Shown here piece by piece: positions 24,665 to 34,660 of a stretch of DNA of 64,000 bases. The notes beneath the pieces are model-generated. The model did not search any database and was not told the origin of the DNA. It worked only from the letters and a program-made list of their open reading frames with translations. How positions within the stretch are numbered: position 1 is the stretch's first letter; each line of letters begins with the position of its first letter. Position numbers and translations under genes: made by a program. The DNA comes from Sorex araneus (taxonomy: Eukaryota; Chordata; Mammalia; Eulipotyphla; Soricidae), in NCBI RefSeq assembly GCF_027595985.1, contig NC_073304.1:220634500-220698499 (forward strand), in the 5' to 3' direction.

Positions 24665-25334
24665 TTAAGCTTTATAAGTTCATAAAGAAGACCAGAAGCA
24701 GTTTAGCAGTTGCTTAGGACAAGAGCATAGAGACCAAAAACAGGCTAGTTCTAGTGGACATCCTCAAAACAAAAACCTCGTTAGTTCCTAAGGTGCCATC
24801 AGGAAAGTAAAAACACAGCCCAAGACATAAGCAGTTGGGCCAGAGCTGTAGCATACTGGGCTGGTGTTTACCTTGCAGCACCTGACCAGGTTTGATCCCC
24901 ACCACCCCACAATTTTGATAACTCCTGAGCATATCCAGATGTGACTGGGAAGAAAAAATCAATGCAAGCTTAGTATTGCTTCTATAGATGCAACCATCAC
25001 CATCAGAGTGACCTAGTGGCATAGTGTTTCCCACTGGTCTGTGGTGGGCCTGGGGACACAGGGTCAGCTGGAGCCACAGGAGTCCAAGCAGGTGTGGAAA
25101 ACGGCCCCTGAACTAAGACTCGGGGAGATGAGCAGCATCTGAGGATGTGGCGACAGAGGAAGGAGCAGTGGGCAGGAACTGGCAGAGCCTAGCGAGCTTT
25201 GACTCACAGGGCCTGGGATTTTCTGGTTCTTTCTTGGATACAGTGTGGAGCAACCCTGGGTTGGTTGCAGTAAGCGACCCACTTAAGCTAGAGGAGGGAG
25301 AGCACGAGGAATACCAATTGTATTTAATTAATTT

Positions 25335-25503
25335 ATTTTGTTTTGTACGTCACACCCAGCAGTGCTCAAGGTTTACTACTGGCTCTGCACTCAGGAATTA
25401 CTCCTGGCAGTATTCTGGGGACTGTATGGGATGCTCAGGATCAAACCTGGGTCGGCCGCATGGAGGGCAAATGCCTTACCCATTGTACTATCTCTCCGAC
25501 CCC
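25335..25503 (-). mobile_element. SOR-type SINE
   Basis: Reverse copy: 'cgtcacacccagcagtgctc' to 'ctatctctccgacccc'. Confidence 0.85.
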
Positions 25504-25611
25504 GAAAATGAAAATGAGCAGTCTTGCAGAGGCCAGCCAAGGGGCTCAGGGGAGCCTGGGGAAACAAGTGGAAGTAAATCTGCAAAGCGGCAAAGTGTTT
25601 GCAGGAGGGGC

Positions 25612-25740
25612 CAGAGCCACCGTGTAAGGAGCTTCCTTAGCATGCAGCTGACCCGGGTTTGATCCCCCAGCATCCTTTAAGGTCCCCTGAGGCTGGTAGG
25701 AGTAATTCCTGAGTGCAGAGCCAGCCAGGTGGGACCAAAA
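25612..25740 (+). mobile_element. SOR-type SINE, partial
   Basis: Forward copy: 'gacccgggtttgatccccca' to 'ggagtaattcctgagtgcag'. The head is degraded. Confidence 0.7.
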
Positions 25741-27220
25741 ACCTGAGTCAGCCTGCCTCTGCTTCTCTGGGAACCAGGCTCCACAGCGCCCCCTGCACTC
25801 CAGCTTTCTCCACTCCTGATGGGCCCCTCAAGTTCCACCACTAAAGTCTTAAGCAGCCATGAGGGTGGCTTTGGTCCAGCCTAAGTACCTGGGATGCAAA
25901 GTCTGCTGGATCAGCTCTTGGTTCCATAGTTGGAGCCACGGGAGCATTTGCACCAAACAATCGTGTCTGGTCTCAGCTAGCCACAACATTTTCAGTGGAA
26001 AAAGAAATGTCCCATTCCCCAGAGAGGTAGACACCCTCAAACAGTCAGCTCAGCCATGGCGGGTGTTCCCATGGTTACCGAACTTCACTGCCCTTCACGG
26101 TGAACAGATAAAGTAATTGTAGAAGCGCCTGTCCTCTCCGGGTGACTGTGTGGTGTTGGGCAAACTCAGGTACCTCAGGGGTACTTATGACTGACTCTTT
26201 CGAGAGAGAGTCTGTGGGTCAAGGGTGGGGGCAACATTTTTCTTTAGTAACTCTCAGCCCAAGCAAACAGGGCCCATTCCTGTCATGGGAGAAAACTGTT
26301 TAAAATGTGGAAGCCCCTGAATGGGGTAGAGCAAAGGCCACAAATGAGGGCAATTGACAGGAACCATCAGAAGGGCCACAGGAGGCCGGAGCAGAGATCC
26401 ACAAAGGAGACCCAAGGAGTGGCCCTAGGGCCTCACAGAGCACTGGGTCAGGATGGATGAAGCCAGAACCAGTGTTTTGTCTCTACAGGCTGATGTGGAA
26501 GCTGCGCAGTGAGGGCCGACCACTCTCCACCTGGATGACAGAGTGTCCCCTGGAATGAGGTGGGGGAAGCCGGCCTGCTGTGGAGTTTTCCCAGAACTAC
26601 TCTCGCTCCTCACTTGGGGATTCTCCATTTCTTCTGTCCTTTGCTTTCATTCTCTGTCACTTTCTTCCCTTCCCCTTCACAAGACAAATGGAGCCAGAGC
26701 CCCAGGACTACAGGGTTTCCAAGGGCTGCCTCCTCATTCCCATGCAAGTCAGGGCCCCTAGCTCCTGACTGTCATTCCTAAAACCAAGGGGACCCCGATG
26801 AAATGTCTATATTTGGGGGATTATTAAAGTATTCCTTGTAGGAAGAAAGCGTTCACATTTTCCTGATCAAATTTGAGTGTCAAGGGCAATCGGGGCGCTC
26901 AGGGTACTAAAAGGAAGATAACACCTATTGTCCGCGAATGTTCATGGTGAAGTGGAGACCTGTGTGAACAGTTTCACAGGGTGTTGGGAGAGGCAATGAA
27001 CTCTAATTACTGGTTTGAAACAATATCAGGCTCCAGGTAACATATCCAAAGCCAATCGTTTTTTATGGAGAGAGAAAGCTCAGGTACAGCTTAATGATCT
27101 GGTTTTGATTGAGGCATAGAAAATAGTGGTGGGTGGAGGAAGTGTGTCAGAATGCCAAAGATTTCAGCCTGTTCTGAAAGAATGAACTAGAATTCAGATC
27201 ATCTTTACAAAGTCCTGGAT

Positions 27221-27410
27221 GGGGCTGAAGCTATAGCACAGCAAAAAGGGTGTTTGCCTTGCACGCGGCCTACCCAGGTTTGATTCCCAGCATCCCATAT
27301 GGTCCACTGAACGCTGCCAGGACTAATTCCTGAGTGCATGAGCCAGGAGTAATTCCTGTGCATCACCAGGTGTGACACAAAAAAAGCAAAAAAAAAAAAA
27401 AAAAAAAAAG
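27221..27410 (+). mobile_element. SOR-type SINE
   Basis: Forward full-length copy with a tail of about 24 A. Confidence 0.9.
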
Positions 27411-27719
27411 GTGCTGGATGGAATCTATATCTCTGTTTTGTTTGAGGCAGGGGTATTTGGCACCACACCCAAGTGTCTGGGGCTATTCCTGAATGTCTTG
27501 CTCAGGAGTGACCCCTTGGAGTGCTGAGGATACACTCCCAGTCATCAACCAAAAACAGGAACATTAATGATTAGGGATGATCCTTTCTAAAAAGATGAGG
27601 GTGGGGGGCTTCCAACATGTTCCTTTATATTTTACATACTCTTCCAAGTATCAGAGTTGGGTTGGCCACATGCGAGGCAAGCACTTTACCCTCTGTCCTA
27701 TCTATCTTACCCAGGATCT

Positions 27720-27894
27720 ATTTTTTTCTTGCTTTTTGGGTCACACCCAGCGATGCTCAGGGGTTACTCCTGGTTCTGCACTCAGGGATCACTCCCGGTG
27801 GTACTCAGGGGACCATATGGGATGCTGGGATTTGAACCCGGGTCGGCCGCGTGCAAGGCAAACACCCTACCCTCTGTGCTATCACTCCAGCCCC
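27720..27894 (-). mobile_element. SOR-type SINE
   Basis: Reverse copy flanked by GGATCTA repeats (27,714 and 27,895), the likely target-site duplication. An older reverse copy continues at about 27,903-28,062, and older scraps lie at 27,443-27,545 and 27,650-27,715. Confidence 0.9.
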
Positions 27895-28277
27895 GGATCT
27901 AATTTTTTTGTTTTTGCACCACACCCAGTGATGTTCAGGGGTTGGGTTACTCTTGTCTGTGCACTCAGGAATCACTCCTGGCAGTGCTCAGGAGACCATA
28001 TGGGATGCCGGGGAACGAACCAGGCCAGTCACATGCAAGGCAAGCCCCCTACCACTGTTGATTTCATTTTCTTAGGAGGTGCCAATATGGAATAAAACCT
28101 GCTTAAGGACAATACAGGGCAATTTGCAGAAAAGGGACTGATGGAGGCATGTCCTACAGGTAGCAGCCATCAATCCTGATAAAACTGGGATGTGCCTTGA
28201 ATCACTCATGTTCCTACTTTTGAATTTTAACTGCAGCAGCCATAAAATGAGAAATGATGATGTGGTAGTTTCTAGAC

Positions 28278-29470
28278 TGTTGGATATCATTGGTTTGTCC
28301 TTTCCCCCTTGCCACTAGGAGCTTAGGTTTATCAGTCACACTCATCAAAGTGCTCCCGAGTCACTCCCATTCCTTTGTTTATCTGTAACCAATTCTACCA
28401 GTTTATCTGCTCTTCCCTTAATCAAACTCTGTTAATTGGTAAGGTCAGAACTTCCTAGGACACTGAATATTATAACATTGCCTTTCTCTCCTCTTTATGC
28501 CTTTTGAATAATTTACTTTAAAGCTATGTCTTTTTTGTATAGACACAAGAAGACAATATTATGTTTTTATAACTTAAGACTTAATTGGCCTCGATATTCC
28601 CTCCTGGGCATCTGCTTTCTCCACTTAAGCCTCAGTTGCCCTCAGTTCCTAGCACCCCAAAGTAGGGTCCCCGACGTGGGACGGGAAGGATCCAGGGCAA
28701 GCGGTGAGTTATGTGCTACCCTGGCATCGAGATGGGCCTGGCCAAAGTGCCTAATTCTTAACTATAAGTTAAGAGCTTGATCATAGATAAATGCTGTCAT
28801 GATCCAATAGTAATTATGAGACTGGGACCCTGCCAGGGATAGGAAAGACTGATCTGGCCTGAGCACTATAGTCTGAGATTGAGATGGCCCCAGGAGAGCA
28901 ATTCTATAAGCTTTAATGCATCTCTTATTGTGTCCATACAAAATAATTAATATTATGAATTCTTATATGTTTGCTGGCTGAGGAGAAGAGAAACACATTC
29001 ATGGGACTCTGCCCTTGGGTGGATCCTCCTGCTGAAAGAGAATTAAGTCCTAGGAGAAGCATCCCCTGAGGGAAAAGAACCTTACCCTATTGCTGACCAC
29101 ACCTAGGTGTATGCCCCAACCCCCTCATGCTGTGGAGATTTAACTAGGCTGTAAGAGTGGGTTGGGGCCCAGATCCACGGAGCCAGATCCACGGCGCCAG
29201 ATCCACCGGGGCCAGATCCATGGGAGCCAGATCCACCGGGGCCAGATCCACGGGGCCAGATCCACAGATCGAGAGAGAGACCGAGAGCCGGGAGAGAGGC
29301 AGAGAGAGAGAGAATGAAGTAGGATGGGGGAGAAAGAAGCAGGAGGAGAATCAGAGGAGAATGGAGATGGACATGAAATAAACCGATCGAGCAACCAGCT
29401 TGGCCTTCTTCCTTCCTTCGCCTGCCTCGCCCGCCCGCGCGCCTTTTCTTTTTCTTTTTCTTTTTATACA
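28278..29470 (+). mobile_element. ERVK-like solo LTR with 6-bp TSD
   Basis: A 1,193-bp LTR beginning TGTTGGATATC and ending TTTTTATACA, flanked by CTAGAC on both sides (28,272-28,277 and 29,471-29,476). AATAAA at about 29,377 is followed by a U5 region. No internal sequence is attached, so it is a solo LTR made by LTR-LTR recombination. A six-base duplication fits ERVK/betaretroviruses. It is related to the - strand LTRs at 22.0-23.3 and 29.9-30.95 kb. Confidence 0.9.
29165..29275 (+). repeat. Minisatellite inside solo LTR (GCCAGATCCACGG-type unit)
   Basis: About seven tandem units of 15-18 bp sharing 'gccagatccac(c)g(g)gg'. The LTR at 22.3 kb has a shorter, diverged version of the same motif (gatctggatctgg). 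Confidence 0.85.
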
Positions 29471-29684
29471 CTAGACTTCTAGGTTTCCAGAACAGAAAAA
29501 ACAAGAATAAAATTAAGACCACGATTAAAGATTTTCCATTTGTAAAGCAACTTTAGACTGAAGGGAATTAATTATTTTTATAATTCTTCTCTATAAAACA
29601 ATTATTAGCATTGTAGAGAAGTCCCACTTGACTAATGCAATCAGTTTTTGTCTTAGAAAAGAAGAACATTGGTTATATTATCCT

Positions 29685-29862
29685 TTATGTTTTTTGGGAG
29701 GGGCCAAACCTGGCAATGCTCAGGGGTTTCTTCTAGCTCTGCACTCAGGAATTACTCCTGGTGGTCCTCAGGAGACCATATGGGATGCTAGGGATTGAAT
29801 CTGATCAGCTGCATGCAAGGCAAATAAATTAACTCTCCCTGCTGTACTATTGCTCTGACCCC
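29685..29862 (-). mobile_element. SOR-type SINE, diverged
   Basis: Reverse copy: 'ggccaaacctggcaatgctc' to 'ctattgctctgacccc'. Confidence 0.8.
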
Positions 29863-29886
29863 TGATTATATTATCCTTTTTTCAAG

Positions 29887-30950
29887 TGTAAAAAACTGAG
29901 CAAGCTGAAGGGCATGTGCACTCACGGGCTCTCAGGGAGGCTCTGTCTCACCGCCCGCATTTGGTGCTCTGGAACCGCTGTGTATGGGCTGGATCGGGAC
30001 GGCTGTTGGCCAAGGACAGGCGAAGGAAGAAGGAGGACCAAGCTGGTTGCCGATCAGTTACCGTTTATTCAATCTTCCATCTTTCTCATCTCCTGCACTC
30101 CTAGCTCTGCCCTCTCTCTGGATCTACTGCAGCCTCTATCATCTCTTCTTTTTCTCTCTCCCTTTGCCCCTAGGCTACACACAGCCAGGTAGCAAAGTCA
30201 ACATAAGAAAGCCCTTCCTGAGGGCTCTCAGGTTCAAAGCCAATACTACCTAAGGTCATTCCAAAGCCCTTCCCCACTGTCAGCAGGCAAAATACCTCTT
30301 AAGGTGTTTTTCTCCTTTCCTTCCTCCAAGAACTTATTCACGTCTTAATACTAGTTATTTTTGTATGGACATAGCAAGAGATACACTGAGGCTTGCAAGG
30401 CAGCTCTCCTGGCAACATCTTGCCACAGACTCAGACTACAGCACTCAGGTTAGATTAATCACTCCTAACCCTAGCAGGGTCCAAATCTAGTTATCACAGT
30501 TCGGATCATAACAGCATTTGTCCATGACCAAGCTCTTCACTTATAGTTAAGCATTGGGCACTTTAGCCAGGCCCATCCCGATACCAGGGTAGCACACAAC
30601 TCACTGCTTGCCCTGGGTCCATCCCGTCCCTCGTAGGGACCTTGCTTTTGGGGGTGCTAGGAAGTAAGGGCAGCTGAGGCTTAGGTCAGAGAACAGATGC
30701 CCAGGAGGAAAATATGTAGAGTCAAATGACTCCCAGGTTACAAAAGCATAGCATTTGCTAAGTCTTCCTGTGTCCATGCAAAAGGACATGGCTCTGAATA
30801 AATTATGCAAAGGACTCAAGAAGAGAAAAACAATATTTACAAGTCAACAGAACACAAAGAAAGAAGTTATAAATAAACACAGAGGAATGGGAGCACTGTG
30901 ATGAGAGTAACCTAATAAACCTAAACTACCTGAGACTATGTTATCCTACA
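29887..30950 (-). mobile_element. ERVK-like 3' LTR
   Basis: This - strand LTR of about 1,064 bp starts TGTAGGATAAC at 30,950, immediately after a polypurine tract, and ends at 29,887 (printed strand TGTAAAAAAC). AATAAA (antisense tttatt near 30,064) precedes U5. It is the downstream LTR of the provirus whose gag starts at 34,020. No matching upstream LTR remains, so a TSD cannot be checked. Confidence 0.85.
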
Positions 30951-30968
30951 TATCCCCCTTTTTCTTTT
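30951..30968 (-). other. Polypurine tract of ERVK-like provirus
   Basis: On the - strand AAAGAAAAAGGGGGATA abuts the LTR start. This is the plus-strand priming site that fixes the LTR boundary. Confidence 0.85.
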
Positions 30969-31690
30969 ACAAAAACACAAAAATTTGAATAAGGAACAAT
31001 TCCAAATCACAACATAATTCCAAATCACAGTACAATCTTATTAGTTGTACTACGATTTCAGTCCAACCCTGGGCCCAGAGCAGTGCTTGTAGTAAAGCGT
31101 CCAATTGTCCTGCACTTTCCAGTGCTGATAAGAGTCACCAATGATAAGTCATTTAGTCCCATTTTGAAGAAATGAAGTGTCTGGATCAAAATTGAAGAGT
31201 TGTTCCTATAACAGCATCAGTAGTAGTTGCAGCAATGAGTCTCAGGGGAGCAGCTATTAGGAGTCTGATAAATTTCAGGAATCAGTCAGGGAGCACTGGA
31301 ACAGGAGCATCACAACTCCTGGCAGGAGAACTTCAGCAGGGGAATGCAGCCATTCTTTGGTCAGGTTCCTCGGTAGTCCTAGAGGTGCAACCTAGCTTAT
31401 GTCTGAGAAAAAACACTTTTTTAAAGTTATCAGAGGCTTTGACAGTTGAGGTTTGGTCTCCATGCCTGTGAATAGAAAGAGTCAGAGGGAAGCTCCAATA
31501 CAAATGGATATCCTAGAGAGAAATGAAAAGGTGTTCCTGTTAAAAGCCATTCCTTTCTCCTTCAGGAAACTGTGAATTCCAAGGAAAGAGTAAAAGTAAA
31601 ATACTGTTAATTCAGGATACTTGGTGTGGCATTGTCCAATCCATAACCTGTAAAAGAGGGTATAAGAGATGCTCTTAATGTGATCTCATG
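30969..31690 (-). pseudogene. Putative ERV env remnant
   Basis: Between the integrase-like fragment and the polypurine tract, - strand translations show short env-like stretches across all frames (for example LPSDSFYSQAW..., and near the end LLSALESAGQLDALLQALLW, which resembles a transmembrane-subunit heptad region). Many stops occur. The assignment rests mainly on position. Confidence 0.4.
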
Positions 31691-32030
31691 TTATTTTAAA
31701 GGAGTAAGAGGCCTTTTCTTCAGGTCCTCTGACGCTGGCTCATCTTCTTTCCTTGTGATTTCCAGCTTGGAGCTGGAATTTGAAGGGTTGTGAGTCTCTG
31801 GAGGTCTGAGATCCAAATCAGGTGGATGAATTCTACTTCTGATGAAACATAATGGGATCCAAAGTTTCTCAGTGGGGTTATCATCTGTTGAAACAAAAGC
31901 ATAGCCTTTTCCTTGAATGAGAAGTTTTCCTGCTACATTCAATTGAGAAAATACCTCCTTTTTGTATTTGATTTAACATTCCATATGTCCACTGAAAATG
32001 CAGAGGTGGTGGGCTTATTGAAAAGGGGTT
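31691..32030 (-). pseudogene. ERV pol remnant: integrase C-terminal region
   Basis: The - strand frame at 31,691-31,942 and just upstream contains NVAGKLLIQGKGYAFVSTDD followed by LWIPLCFIRSR. This resembles the SH3-like C-terminal domain of betaretroviral integrase and the overlapping start of env. It is joined at about 32,030 to dUTPase-like sequence, so reverse transcriptase and most of integrase are deleted. Confidence 0.6.
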
Positions 32031-32528
32031 GTAGTAACTGTACTGGGGCAGGAAATATCCAACGCTGCGCTTCCTGCCGTCACTGGCTGCAGCAATTATA
32101 CTGATTGGAGCTCTGAAACTCCACACTGGGAAGAGGGGCTGAAACTGAGAACATTCCCAGATTTTGTGGGGCCTGACTCTGGCCCCCTTGCAGGTGTCCC
32201 GAGTTGGGGTCACCCACTGCATCAAAATTAAAGCGACAATCTCTGGCCCAATGATTTCCCCTCTTACACCGGGGACAGGGCCCAGGACGTGCTCTCACAG
32301 TAGCACGGATGGGGGGCGTTCTGCAATCTTTACAAAAGTGGCCTGGTTTTCCACAATTAAAACATTTTTTTTCTGAGCTTGTCTCTGTAAGGCATAGACC
32401 TGCACCATATGTTTAACAGAACCAACATTCCAGCATGCTTTCAAGTATCCCATTATGTCTTCCTTCTCCTTAATAGGGCGCAGAACAGCCTGGTGATCCT
32501 CACTGGCATTTTCAAAGGCCTATAGTTT

Positions 32529-32717
32529 AGGGGCTGGAGCAATAGCACAGTGGGTAGGGCGCTTGCCTTGCACGCGGCCGACCCGGGTTCGAATCCCAGC
32601 ATCCCATATGGTCCCCCGAGCACCGCCAGGAGTAATTCCTGAGTGCATGAGCCAGGAGTAACCCCTGTGCATCGCCGGGTGTGACCCAAAAACCAAAAAA
32701 AAAAAAAAAAAAAAAAC
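32529..32717 (+). mobile_element. SOR-type SINE in gag
   Basis: Forward full-length copy with a tail of about 23 A. TSD CCTATAGTTTAG at 32,518-32,529 and about 32,729-32,740. Confidence 0.95.
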
Positions 32718-32869
32718 CAACAAAGTCCTATAGTTTAGTAACAGCTCCTGAGTTTCCTTGTCCTTAACCTGCATTTCAATGGCTTTCATCAACCTTCCTA
32801 TGAAATCTGCATAAGGTTCTGAGGCTCTCTGGAAAATCTTTGTAAAACTTCCCTTAAATTCTGCATCTG

Positions 32870-33042
32870 GGGCTGGAGTGATAGCACAGTGGGCAGGGCG
32901 TTTGCCTTGCATGCGGCTGACCCAGGTTCGATTCCCAGCATCGCATATGGTCCCCTGAGCACGGCCAGGGGTAATTCCTGAGTGCAGAGCCAGGAGTGAC
33001 CCCTGAGCATTGCTGGATGTGACCCAAAAAGCAAAAAAAATA
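32870..33042 (+). mobile_element. SOR-type SINE in gag
   Basis: Forward full-length copy interrupting the capsid region. Flanks share ATCTGCATC. Confidence 0.95.
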
Positions 33043-34020
33043 AAATCGGTATCTGCATCAGCCTTCTCCCATGCACGCAGGGCTGCATCATGGATATGAG
33101 CAAAAACAGCACACGGCAAGGTGACTTGCCATTCTGGGTCACGCCATTTCCCTTTACCAATTAACATCTCATCAATCAACTTAATTCCTGAAAAGTTTTG
33201 TCCAGCATGGCCTAGGCCTTGAAGCTTTGCCTTGGCCTCATCACTGAGCCACATTCTCCACTCCAAGTACTGAGAAGGGGTTAAGCAAGTCTTAGCAACC
33301 ACATGAAAATCTTGAGATACTCAGTAGGTCTTTTTGCTCCAGTCTGTAAGATACTCCCTACAGTATGAAGATGTAGGCCCATATGAGACACAGGCCTTTT
33401 TGAAATGACTGAGAGAATCCATCCTTAACCTGCGATAAGATGGATGCTGCTGCTTCTCTGCCTGGACTGGGCGATTGGGAGCATGTCCCAAGTGGTCTGG
33501 AGTCCCTCTCGGACTCAGAATCTGAGTAAGTGGTAGCAGACTCATAACCCGCATCACTTTCATCTGATGCACTGGAAGTAGAACTATATTCACCAGCCTC
33601 AGAAATATTTTTACTATGAAAACCCTTTCGAGACTTAGGTGTGGAAGGAGCTGAGGTCGTATTATTTATAATATTCTCCTCCACATCAATTGTACTTTTC
33701 AAAAACAGGAGAATAGAATTAACAATCTCCCATGTAATCCAGAATCCCACGGGGATCTTAGTCCCTTCCTTAGATGCCTTGTAGGCATTATTCTTAACTT
33801 TTTTCCAAGTCTTGGTTTCTAGAGTTCCTTCATCTGGGAACCACGGGTTAACCTTATAAACTACTTTAAAGCAGGACCGGAGTTGGTCTCTGGAAATGCA
33901 GAGTTCTGGGTCTCCTGTTCTGCGGGAGAAAAATGGAATCAAATCCATAAATGGTCTGCCCTGTTCAGTCTGGCTCGAGAAAATATGAAAGATGTTGGGA
34001 AGGCCCAGAATCTGCCCCAT

Positions 34021-34135
34021 CTTAGCGGGGGAATGCTGTTAGGATTCTAATCCCCAGCACACTAAAAATCCTGTTCTCCCACTCACTTTCTAGACTGGGG
34101 GTGCACCGAACGCTATTCTTACCTTTAGCCTGGGG
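34021..34135 (-). other. ERVK-like leader end abutting RDM1
   Basis: On the - strand the leader splice donor (CTAAAGGTAAGAATAGCG) is shared with the 22 kb element. Similarity stops at about 34,131, just 5' of this donor, where GC-rich RDM1 5' sequence begins. The 5' LTR and primer binding site are missing. Confidence 0.65.
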
Positions 34136-34660
34136 CGCGCAGATGCAGTGAAGCCGAGGAGGGCTGAGGTGGTACCTTTCACGGTTCCCAGCGAGAGTGA
34201 CAAAACCCTGTTGGTGTGGGAGCTGAGCCCTGACCCCAAGGTCAAAGCCTTGCATGTGAGCTGGGTCCGGAGGGCAGGACGGGGTGTTTCGGGAAAGGCG
34301 CCTCGAGCCCTGACTTCCTACCGACCGTGGCCCCGAGCCCTGCACTGTGCCAAGGGAACCGTGGCTGTCAGCTCGCCGCGACACTTTCTCCTGCTGCACC
34401 TCGGGCCCCGTGGCAGTGGCCGTGCGACGCTGCTGCAGCCGGGGCTTGCAGAGTGCAGCGTGCTGGGGATGTGGCCCCCCGCGCGGGGCCGGGGCGTGTG
34501 CGGGGAGGGTGGGCCTCGGCCGCGCACTCTGCGGTGGGTGACCTCAGCGGCCCCGCATCGTTCTCTGTCCTCAGCCTTCTCCCGCTTTGGCCTCCTGTAC
34601 GCGGTGCGCGTCTTCGCCAATGCTGCGGCCGCCCCGCCGGGTTTTTACGCAGCGGTCATT
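34136..34660 (+). promoter_or_regulatory. CpG-rich island remnant at RDM1 5' end
   Basis: This stretch is GC-rich with many CpG dinucleotides (for example around 34,320-34,660), in contrast to the AT-rich surroundings. It spans RDM1 exon 1, intron 1 and the start of exon 2. Its upstream half, where a promoter would lie, is cut off by retroviral sequence. Confidence 0.6.
34160..34255 (+). pseudogene. RDM1: RDM1 exon 1 (start codon lost)
   Basis: RDM1 is a RAD52-motif, RRM-fold nucleic-acid-binding protein linked to the cisplatin response. Here the frame AEVVPFTVPSESDKTLLVWE, followed by LSPDPKVKALH, is the family N-terminus and the first strand of the RRM. The codon where Met is expected, 34,160-34,162, is AGG, and no in-frame ATG lies just upstream. 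A donor (CAT|GTGAGC) follows at 34,256. Retroviral sequence begins only about 25 bp upstream, so the normal promoter is gone. Exon identity is strong; function is very unlikely. Confidence 0.85.

Larger units (their letters stand above)
23318..27200. other. Intergenic or intronic interval, no gene recognised
   Basis: Short open frames here (for example 23,920-24,282) show no family signature. The stretch contains degraded SINEs (23,677-23,706, 24,838-24,955) and the better ones listed separately. It is moderately GC-rich around 23.7-24.4 kb without clear CpG clustering. Confidence 0.5.
32031..34020 (-). pseudogene. ERVK-like gag plus dUTPase start (broken, two SINEs inside)
   Basis: Gag begins at ATG 34,020 (MGQILGLPNI..., Gly2). 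Matrix lies at 33,358-34,020 (220 codons, FWITWEIVNSILLFLKST, then a Ser-rich linker). Capsid lies at 32,760-33,302 with the major homology region (QRASEPYADFIGRLMKAIEM). Nucleocapsid at about 32,240-32,360 has two zinc knuckles with all Cys/His present: CFNCGKPGHFCKDC and CPRCKRGNHWARDC. A dUTPase start (PVTAGSAALDI) lies at about 32,060-32,090. Two SINEs (32,529 and 32,870) and frame breaks inactivate it. It is more complete in nucleocapsid than the 20-22 kb relative. Confidence 0.85.

Noticed and set aside
30969-34020. Functional retroviral protein genes
   Set aside because: Every frame is interrupted by stops, shifts, SINEs or a large deletion.
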